Positions 57,876 to 64,000 of a stretch of 64,000 nt of DNA are shown here, piece by piece. Position numbers and translations under genes: made by a program. This DNA is from CAWBUW01 sp963792075. Its GTDB lineage: Bacteria > Chloroflexota > Anaerolineae > Anaerolineales > UBA4823. The number at the start of each line of letters is the position of its first letter. The stretch's first letter is position 1. The notes under the pieces are model-generated. The model was not told the DNA's origin and searched no databases. It saw only the letters and a list, made by a program, of their open reading frames with translations. The stretch spans positions 1,116,001 to 1,180,000 of the forward strand of contig CAWBUW010000012.1 in NCBI GenBank assembly GCA_963792075.1, in the 5' to 3' direction.

Positions 57876-59711
57876 ATGATAAATCCTGCAATCCTAGAAC
57901 ACCCTCGCACCCTTCAATTTATAGCCAAATCAAGAAGGTTCTTTAAATGGCTGACCAGCCCGAGAGTATTTTTGTCGTTGATCATGTTGGTCGTAATGTT
58001 TTACATGGTGATCATCCCTTTGTATCGCATGCTCGCGACAACGGTTACTTACCAGGAAAAGGATGTCTTTCGAGTTCCAGATGCTCAAGTTGGCGAGGTA
58101 ACCCTTTTCCATTACATCCGGATGTTCAACAGCCAGATGAGTAAGCCCTATCTCTATGATCCGTTGGTGCATTCGATGGTGATCTCCTTCGGCGCCACCG
58201 GCCTCGCCTTCGTCATTGGCGGGTTATTAGCCTGGTTGTGTACCCGTACCGATATGTACGGCAGGAAGCTCATTAATCAACTGGCTTTGCTGCCCTATAT
58301 CATGCCGGGTTGGACCATCGCCCAGGCCTGGACGGTCCTCTTCAAGAACCGCACCACGGGAGGAGCCCCCGGCGTATTTGAGTTCCTGCTCGGTCAGAGC
58401 CCTCCTGCCTGGTTGTCGTATGGGCCGGTGCCGATCATCATCAGCTCTGCCCTTCACTATTACACCTTCTTTTTCTTATTCGTTACCGCTGCATTGATGT
58501 CGATCAATTCGAGCCTCGAAGAGGCCGGCGACCTGATGGGCGCCAGCCGCGGGCGCATCCTGCGCAAGATCACTTTCCCGCTTGTCCTGCCGGCCTTGCT
58601 TTCAGGTTTTATCATGACTTTTTCTAAGGTCATGGGCACCTACGGCGGCCCGGCCCTCCTGGGCGTGCCGGTCAAGTATTATACGGTCTCGACCATGATC
58701 CGCTCCGCGGTTGACATTGGCGACGTAGCGGATGGCTTTGTCCTGGCGATCACTTTGATCCTGTTCTCCATGGTCAACATTTCCATCAACCAGAAGCTGG
58801 TCGGGACGCGCAAGAGTTATGAAACGATCGGCGGGCGGGGATTTATGGCGCAAGTGTCCAAACTGCGCAAATGGAGAGGCGTCCTTACCACTATCGTGAT
58901 CATTTTCCAGATACTGGTCATCATCCTTCCGCTTGGGTTGTTGGCATTCGATACCTTTATGTTGAGGTCGGGCGTTTACAGCCTGGACAATCTCACCTTA
59001 CATAACTGGATTGGACAAAGCGATCCGAATATCAACAATGGCTCACCCGGAGTCCTGTTGAACCCCAAGGTCTATTCCTACGGCTGGAACTCGATCCGGT
59101 TGTCTATCTGGACTGCTTTCTTCACGGCTCTGCTGGGGGTCATCCTGGGTTATGCTATCGTGAAGGGACGGGGTACCCGCCTGTCCAAATTGGTTGAGCA
59201 ACTGGCTTTCGTCCCCTATGTCATTCCGGGCATCGCCTTTGGCGCTGTCTATATCGCCATGTTCGCCAAGAAGATTGGCCCGATCCCACCCTTATATGGG
59301 ACATTTGCTCTGCTGGTGATCGTCTCGGTGGCTAAACATATCCCTTATTCCTCCCGGACGGGGGTATCCGCCATGCTCCAAGTGGGGCGGGAGCTGGAGG
59401 AGGCCGCCGAAGTCGCCGGCGCCAACGCCTGGCAGCGCTTCCGGCGGATCATCTTCCCACTCACCAGCAGCGGTTTTGTCTCCGGATTCCTGCTGACCTT
59501 CATCACCACCATGCGTGAACTCTCCTTGATCATCCTGCTGGTTACGCCAACCACCATGGTCCTGGCTACCCAGACCATGCGCTACAAAGAAAATGGGGAC
59601 GATCAGATGGCGAATGCAGTCATTATCATCCTGATCTTGCTGGTCACGGTTGGCAACTTCCTGATCGGGAGGTTCCGGGGTGGCAGCCTTAAAAGAGGTC
59701 TTGGAATGTAA
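57876..59711 (+). CDS. ABC transporter permease, two fused FbpB-type domains
   Basis: 611 residues, about 12 TM helices in two BPD_transp_1 halves. EAA loops: EEAGDLMGASRGRILRKITF near 210 and EEAAEVAGANAWQRFRRIIF near 505, each followed by PLVLPAL or PLTSSGF. Fused permeases of this type serve Fe3+, 2-aminoethylphosphonate, thiamine or hexose-phosphate (AfuB) importers. AAAGGAG 6 bp before the ATG. It is directly upstream of its ATPase and binding protein genes. Confidence 0.9.
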   Translation: MINPAILEHPRTLQFIAKSRRFFKWLTSPRVFLSLIMLVVMFYMVIIPLYRMLATTVTYQEKDVFRVPDAQVGEVTLFHYIRMFNSQMSKPYLYDPLVHSMVISFGATGLAFVIGGLLAWLCTRTDMYGRKLINQLALLPYIMPGWTIAQAWTVLFKNRTTGGAPGVFEFLLGQSPPAWLSYGPVPIIISSALHYYTFFFLFVTAALMSINSSLEEAGDLMGASRGRILRKITFPLVLPALLSGFIMTFSKVMGTYGGPALLGVPVKYYTVSTMIRSAVDIGDVADGFVLAITLILFSMVNISINQKLVGTRKSYETIGGRGFMAQVSKLRKWRGVLTTIVIIFQILVIILPLGLLAFDTFMLRSGVYSLDNLTLHNWIGQSDPNINNGSPGVLLNPKVYSYGWNSIRLSIWTAFFTALLGVILGYAIVKGRGTRLSKLVEQLAFVPYVIPGIAFGAVYIAMFAKKIGPIPPLYGTFALLVIVSVAKHIPYSSRTGVSAMLQVGRELEEAAEVAGANAWQRFRRIIFPLTSSGFVSGFLLTFITTMRELSLIILLVTPTTMVLATQTMRYKENGDDQMANAVIIILILLVTVGNFLIGRFRGGSLKRGLGM

Positions 59712-59737
59712 GTGGTTAACAACTCAAGAGAGGAAAA

Positions 59738-60826
59738 ATGGGCACTCAAATCGTAATCAAAAACCTTACTAAGCGCTTTGGCGAAGTCAAAGCGGTCAAT
59801 GATGTCAGCCTGACAGTTGAAACCGGGACCTTCCTGACCCTGCTGGGGCCTTCGGGCTGCGGGAAAACCACTCTTCTGCGCTGTGTAGCTGGCCTGGAAG
59901 ACCCGGATGAAGGGGAAATATATATTGGCGACAAATTGATTTTCTCCCACGCAAAGGGAATCTCCATTCCGCCAGGGAAACGCGAGCTGGGCCTGGTCTT
60001 CCAGAACTATGCTTTATGGCCGCATATGAAAGTGGATAAAAATATTACTTTCGCCCTTGAGATCCAGAAGCTGGGCAAAGAGGAAATGCAAAAACGCATG
60101 AAAACAGCCCTGGCCGAGGTCAAAATGGAGGGCTTCGAAGATCGCTATCCACGCGAGATGAGCGGCGGGCAGCAGCAGCGCATTGCCCTGGCACGCATGC
60201 TGGCTTATCGTCCCAAGGTGTTCTTGATGGACGAACCGCTCTCTAACCTGGATGCCCGCCTGCGCATGGACATGCGTGCAGAGCTGAAGCGGTTACATTT
60301 CAGCTCAGGAGCGACCACCATTTACGTTACTCATGACCAGGTGGAAGCGTTGACGATGTCAAGCAACATTGCGGTCATGAAAGATGGCGTGCTGCAACAG
60401 CTTGATACTCCCGATCGTGTCTACCGCTTCCCTGCCAATCTGTTTGTCGCAGATTTCATCGGCAACCCCAAGGTGAATTTGTTAGATGGCGCCAGGGAAA
60501 CCAGGGACACAGTGAAGCTTGAAGACTTCACGATTCCTACTGTAGCGACCAATAATAATGGGAAGAAAGAAGTGGTGGTTGCCATCCGGCCAGAAGATAT
60601 CTCGATTTCGACCACCCCAGAACCTGGGAGTGTGGAATTTACTGCCTATTCGGTCCTGCCGGCCGGCGCCGATACGACCATTGTGGCCAGGCGGGGGAAT
60701 ACGGAGCTCAACGTCAAGGAAATGGGGATCAGTAAGATCGGGATGGATGAAAAGATCTGGCTGAAATTCGACCCGTATACTCTCAACCTGTATGACAAGG
60801 AGAGCGGCAATCTGATTGTCGCATAG
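59738..60826 (+). CDS. ABC transporter ATPase (PotA/FbpC/AfuC-like)
   Basis: 362 residues. Walker A LLGPSGCGKTTLLRCVAGLE, Q loop LVFQNYALWPHM, signature MSGGQQQRIALARMLAYRP, Walker B FLMDEPLSNLDARLRM, H loop TIYVTHDQVEALTMS. A C-terminal TOBE-like regulatory domain is at about 270-362 (VVVAIRPEDISIS). It energises the fused permease. Confidence 0.94.
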   Translation: MGTQIVIKNLTKRFGEVKAVNDVSLTVETGTFLTLLGPSGCGKTTLLRCVAGLEDPDEGEIYIGDKLIFSHAKGISIPPGKRELGLVFQNYALWPHMKVDKNITFALEIQKLGKEEMQKRMKTALAEVKMEGFEDRYPREMSGGQQQRIALARMLAYRPKVFLMDEPLSNLDARLRMDMRAELKRLHFSSGATTIYVTHDQVEALTMSSNIAVMKDGVLQQLDTPDRVYRFPANLFVADFIGNPKVNLLDGARETRDTVKLEDFTIPTVATNNNGKKEVVVAIRPEDISISTTPEPGSVEFTAYSVLPAGADTTIVARRGNTELNVKEMGISKIGMDEKIWLKFDPYTLNLYDKESGNLIVA

Positions 60827-60926
60827 GCTATAGAGGCGAAAGGAGGCGGAATCAAAATATACAAATGTGTCGATCCTATGATCGTTCCATTTTGTCAAGT
60901 GACTACTATGTTCAAAGGAGAAAGAA
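60827..60926. other. Intergenic leader before the binding-protein gene
   Basis: Contains an AAAGGAGG-like stretch shortly after the ATPase stop and another AAAGGAG before the binding-protein ATG. Short inverted GATC repeats only; no gene seen. Confidence 0.4.
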
Positions 60927-62123
60927 ATGAAAACGTTCGTGAAGTTCGTGACCATCTGCATTTTGCTCAGCTTCGTGGCTGGTTGTGGCACCGCTGCAAC
61001 CCCCGAACCGACCAAGCCGCCTCAGGCTGAACCAACTGCTGCCCCTGCTGAGCCGACTGCACCCGCTGCGCCTGTGGCGCAGGATTGGGCGGCGATCGAA
61101 GCGGCTGCTAAGAAAGAAGGCAAAGTGGTCGTTTACGCCAGCTCTTCTCGTATTGAGGACCAGATCGCCATCTGGAATACGGTCTATCCGGATATTACTC
61201 TGGAAGGCTTCGATATGGATGATATTTCCACCAAGATGAACGAAGAGCAAAATGCCGGCAATGTCATCGGGGATATCTGGTTCAACTCTGAAGGCTCGGT
61301 TCTGTTGAATGAAATGTACCCGAAGGGAAAGATCCTGCCGTTCATCCCGGATGAATTTGCTGCCGTACTCCCGACATCTGAGACTCAACCGTTTGCGATC
61401 CAGCGCTATGGCGGCGACGTCTGGGGCTATAACAACGAGCAATATAAAGATGGCTGCCCGGTGAACAACTGGTGGCAGTTGGTGAAAGATGGCTCCTGGA
61501 CCGGCAAAATTTACATCGAAGATCCATTGTCTGCAGCAGACAAGATGCAGTACTTCTCTACGGTTATTTCTCATAGCGACGAGATGGCTGCCGCTTACAA
61601 AGATAACTTTGGAAAAGAGTGGACTACAGACGCGGATTATGATGCTGCCACCACACCCACTGCTGGCTGGCTGTGGGTCAAGAAGTTCGCCAAGAACCCC
61701 AACCTGGTTCTTATGCCCGGCGGCGATGAGGTCATCGAAGCTATGGCGACCCTGGGGATGACTGAACCGGCGGGTATGGCGATGAATTCTTATTCGAAGA
61801 TGCGCGACACCGTCAAGGGCGAGATCGCCTTTGCTGCTTGCGATGGCATCAAACCCGTCATGGGTACCGGTGACTATACCATTCTGGGCATCGCCAATAA
61901 CGCGCCTCACCCCAACGCAGCCAAGCTCTATGTCCGTTTCGCTCTCACTGAACAAGGTCGTGAACCCTGGAATGTGGTTGGCAACTGGCCCGGCCGTACA
62001 GACCTGGCCGCTCCCGAAGGTTCAACTCCGTTTTCGAACCTGTGGCCGGATGATGTTGTGCTGTTTTACAAAATCGGCAGCCAGGTGCGAGACTTCTGGA
62101 CCGTCAACCTTTTGAATCCGTAA
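60927..62123 (+). CDS. Solute-binding lipoprotein of the ABC importer (AfuA/FbpA-like)
   Basis: 398 residues. Signal peptide ends in lipobox FVAGC, then a Pro/Thr/Ala linker (residues 22-55). Binding core: KKEGKVVVYASSSRIEDQIA, FEdm-type hinge (LEGFDMDDISTKMNEEQNAG), DIWFNSEGS, QRYGGDVWGYNNEQYKDGCP, and AFAACDGIKPVMGTGDYTIL (YTILGIANNAPHPNAAKLYV), the family-1 pattern ending in NAAKLYV-FALTEQG. The Fe3+-ligand Tyr pair of FbpA is not evident, favouring an organic substrate such as a phosphate ester (inference). Confidence 0.88.
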   Translation: MKTFVKFVTICILLSFVAGCGTAATPEPTKPPQAEPTAAPAEPTAPAAPVAQDWAAIEAAAKKEGKVVVYASSSRIEDQIAIWNTVYPDITLEGFDMDDISTKMNEEQNAGNVIGDIWFNSEGSVLLNEMYPKGKILPFIPDEFAAVLPTSETQPFAIQRYGGDVWGYNNEQYKDGCPVNNWWQLVKDGSWTGKIYIEDPLSAADKMQYFSTVISHSDEMAAAYKDNFGKEWTTDADYDAATTPTAGWLWVKKFAKNPNLVLMPGGDEVIEAMATLGMTEPAGMAMNSYSKMRDTVKGEIAFAACDGIKPVMGTGDYTILGIANNAPHPNAAKLYVRFALTEQGREPWNVVGNWPGRTDLAAPEGSTPFSNLWPDDVVLFYKIGSQVRDFWTVNLLNP

Positions 62124-62151
62124 GATCGTGTCGTAAGAATTGAATGGGTTT

Positions 62152-62184
62152 CTTTGGACACGGGTGATCTGCCCGTGTCCAAAG
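62152..62184 (+). terminator. 13-bp hairpin after the binding-protein gene
   Basis: CTTTGGACACGGG and CCCGTGTCCAAAG (62152-62164 with 62172-62184) around a 7-base loop. Between the binding-protein gene and the HAD-HAD gene. It may end most transcripts or protect the 3' end of the binding-protein mRNA, giving it higher abundance than the rest. Confidence 0.7.
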
Positions 62185-62205
62185 ACTTTATGTGGAGATA
62201 TTGGT

Positions 62206-63645
62206 ATGACAATTCAAGCTGTTTTTTTTGATATGGGTGGCACAATTGAAACTTTCAACTATACCCGTGAATTTCGCCTCCAGGCTATTCCCGGCCTGCA
62301 GCAGCGCCTGTCTGCTGCCGGGATCGACCTGCAGCTCACGGACGAGCAGCTCCTGGATGTAATCACCACGGGAATACAGCGCTATCACCAGTGGCGGTTG
62401 GAATGCTTGCAAGAACTTCCTGCGTGGCAGATCTGGTGCGAATATATCCTGGCCGATTACCCGGTGGACCGGCAGTCTTTGAGCAAAGTCGCCGAAGAAC
62501 TGATGGTTTATTATGAGAGCAGCTTTTACCGGCGGGAATTGCGGCCTGAGATCCCTGTGGTTCTGGAGGCCATCCAGAAAATGGGTTTAAAGATAGGTTT
62601 GATCAGCAACGTTTCCAGCCTGGGGCTGGTGCCGGCAAATCTGGAACAGTATGGCATTATTCACTACTTTGATCCGATTGTATTATCCAGCGGGTACGGC
62701 CGGCGGAAACCAGACCCGGCAATCTTTCACTACGCTGCCCGCTTGGCCAATATTCCTGCCAGTCGCTGCCTCTATGTGGGCGATCGCATTTCCCGGGATA
62801 TCGTGGGAGCGCGCAAGGCAGGCTACCGGCTGGCGGTGCAGATCCGGCACAATTTCGAGCATGGTGAACCGGACGATGGGGCGGTCCCCGATTCGGTCAT
62901 TAACGACATGACCGAGCTGCTCGATATCTTGCAAGCTGAGAAAACACGTTCACCGGCTGCCGCGCCTTCAGGGCTTATCCAGGCTATCTTGTTCGATGCG
63001 GGGGATATCCTCTATCACCGGCCTCACCGAGGCCGTCAATTTAACGCTTTCCTTAGAGAGTTGGCGCTTAATCCTGATACCCCCCATACTTCCGAAAAAG
63101 AAAAATTAACCCTCCGGGCGTATCAAGGCCAGATCAGCCAGGATCAATATCGGGAGGCCATTGTTCGCATGTATGGCATAACTCAGCCGGAGCTGATCGA
63201 ACGCGGAAAACAAATTTTATCCACAGAAGATAACGATGTGCATTTTTTCAACGGTGTGCGCGAGACTTTGGTTGCATTAAAGGAAATGGGCTACCTGTTA
63301 GGGATCATCACCGATACAGCTTCGCCAGTGTATGTCAAGCTGCGCTGGTTTGAAAAGGGCGGCTTTGGCGCAGTGTGGGATACGATCATCTCTTCGAAAG
63401 AATTGGGCGCTCGCAAGCCAAACTCCCGGCTTTACCAGGCTGCATTGCAGCAATTAGGCTTGAAGGCAGAGCAGGCGATTTTTGTGGGCCATGACGCTTC
63501 TGAATTAGACGGCGCCCGCGCTGTTGGCCTGAGGACAGTTGCTTTCAATTATGAAAAATCTGCAAAAGCGGACTTTTATATTGAGAAATTTGCCGATTTG
63601 CGCAAAGTGCCTCTTCTAGCTTCCTCATCAACGATTTCTAGGTAA
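62206..63645 (+). CDS. Fusion of two HAD phosphatase domains
   Basis: 479 residues from MTIQAVFFDMGGTIETFNYT (GGAG 8 bp upstream). Domain 1 (1-245): motif I DMGGT, SSGYGRRKPDPAIFHYAARL, YVGDRISRDIVGARKAGYR. Domain 2 (about 258-479): motif I LFDAGDILYHR, motif II GIITDTAS, SSKELGARKPNSRLYQAALQ, FVGHDASELDGARAVGLRT. Domain 1 resembles the two HAD proteins at the start of the locus; domain 2 is a different subfamily. The fusion suggests two successive dephosphorylations or a catalytic plus regulatory pair. Confidence 0.85.
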   Translation: MTIQAVFFDMGGTIETFNYTREFRLQAIPGLQQRLSAAGIDLQLTDEQLLDVITTGIQRYHQWRLECLQELPAWQIWCEYILADYPVDRQSLSKVAEELMVYYESSFYRRELRPEIPVVLEAIQKMGLKIGLISNVSSLGLVPANLEQYGIIHYFDPIVLSSGYGRRKPDPAIFHYAARLANIPASRCLYVGDRISRDIVGARKAGYRLAVQIRHNFEHGEPDDGAVPDSVINDMTELLDILQAEKTRSPAAAPSGLIQAILFDAGDILYHRPHRGRQFNAFLRELALNPDTPHTSEKEKLTLRAYQGQISQDQYREAIVRMYGITQPELIERGKQILSTEDNDVHFFNGVRETLVALKEMGYLLGIITDTASPVYVKLRWFEKGGFGAVWDTIISSKELGARKPNSRLYQAALQQLGLKAEQAIFVGHDASELDGARAVGLRTVAFNYEKSAKADFYIEKFADLRKVPLLASSSTISR

Positions 63646-63682
63646 AAATTCGATATGGTCTTTCAAATTCAATAGACTATAG

Positions 63683-63808
63683 CTGGGTGGAACCTACCTT
63701 CCCAAAACAGCGTTTCGTACGGTAGAATTACATCCCCAAAATACGCCCGAGCAGGTCAAAGCTGGTTTACGACTTCTAGCCGAGCGGGGTTGTATTGAAC
63801 CGCTTTAG
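63683..63808 (+). pseudogene. C-terminal gene fragment, no start
   Basis: An open frame without start codon reads LGGTYLPKTAFRTVELHPQN then TPEQVKAGLRLLAERGCIEPL and a stop. The style (RTVELH, GLRLLAERG) resembles the end of a DUF3987/primase-like protein, but no diagnostic motif is present. It is likely the leftover end of a deleted gene. Confidence 0.45.
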
Positions 63809-63832
63809 ACCTTAATGTAAAGAGGTTAGATA

Positions 63833-64000
63833 ATGAAAAGATCCAACGATACGACCCAACCAGAAAAAAAAGAAACCGTCCCCGTTACGCTGCCAACACC
63901 GTTGCCTGCGCCAGCGCCGGCGGTCCCTCACGGGTCCTTTCTAAGCCGCCTGTTCAAGAAACGCCAGAACCTTTTTATCAAGCTGATCCATGACCAGGCC
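63833..64000 (+). CDS. N-terminal part of an unidentified protein, runs off right edge
   Basis: ATG 63833 with AGAGG 8 bp upstream; 56 residues seen. A polar, Pro-rich lead (KRSNDTTQPEKKETVPVTLP, then PLPAPAPAVPH) is followed by FLSRLFKKRQNLFIKLIHDQA. The last part resembles the start of DUF47/PhoU-like phosphate regulators (KKxxxFxxLLxxQA), but too little is visible to be sure. Confidence 0.45.
   Translation, partial: MKRSNDTTQPEKKETVPVTLPTPLPAPAPAVPHGSFLSRLFKKRQNLFIKLIHDQA

Noticed and set aside
60927..62123. Ferric-iron importer as the role of the ABC genes
   Set aside because: Not excluded, but the paired Tyr ligands of FbpA are not evident and the neighbouring enzymes all handle phosphate esters.

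Overview
The window looks like a chromosomal segment of an uncultured Chloroflexota bacterium, probably class Anaerolineae (inference). Supporting signs are a large BTAD/AAA transcription regulator, several Thr/Pro-rich secreted lipoproteins, two DUF3494 'ice-binding-like' surface proteins (one ending in the YLPLINR-type C-terminus common in secreted Chloroflexi proteins), a T. maritima-style inositol pathway, and moderately GC-rich coding DNA with AAGGAG-type ribosome binding sites. No rRNA, tRNA, CRISPR array, IS element or prophage was seen.

Left part (1-35.5 kb), almost entirely minus strand, is a stress and cell-envelope region. It holds the N-terminal part of a cyclic beta-1,2-glucan synthase, a tandem UspA protein, dodecin, YggT, DUF883-like and Dps proteins, a PAS-GAF histidine kinase with a frameshifted OmpR-type response regulator, a sortase beside its probable LPDTG substrate, and a FecR/DUF5666 lipoprotein. 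Next come a tight ackA-xfp-HAD-orf-clpB operon, an MgtA-type P-ATPase, and a membrane lipid-phosphate cluster (DUF1206, two PAP2 phosphatases, a DAG kinase-like protein, a histidine phosphatase). These are followed by a TPM-LemA-cbpA-cbpM operon and many small stress proteins (CsbD, GlsB, Lmo0937-like). Four promoters here share a 32-bp architecture: a GNGACNC direct repeat with 11-bp period placed exactly 8 bp upstream of a TATACT -10 box. The intergenic regions carry long hairpins whose stems differ but whose apex is repeatedly GCGAAGC.

Middle (35.7-39.7 kb, plus strand) has a truncated BTAD-AAA regulator and class II fumarase. From 39.7 to 49.8 kb (minus strand) lies a nine-gene operon that can be read as LacI regulator, Zn-dehydrogenase, IolI, IolG, GlcF-like, GlcD-like, IolN, IolM, IolO. 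This is the inositol route described for Thermotoga maritima plus a glycolate-oxidase-like pair. It contains no transporter.

Right part (50.0-63.6 kb, plus strand), divergent from the inositol operon, is the most unusual locus. It encodes two HAD phosphatases, an iPGM-like enzyme whose two halves are in reversed order (circular permutation), an archaeal-type ApgM homologue, two tandem P-loop kinases with an unrecognised N-terminal domain, an RpiR regulator, an AfuABC/FbpABC-like ABC importer (fused permease, ATPase, binding protein) and a HAD-HAD fusion. Two near-identical promoters with RpiR-type palindromes at about +1 open the locus and the regulator gene. Nearly every enzyme acts on phosphate esters, so the locus is best read as an uptake and processing system for a phosphorylated small molecule. 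Because it sits back-to-back with a transporter-less inositol operon, an inositol phosphate is one candidate substrate (inference).
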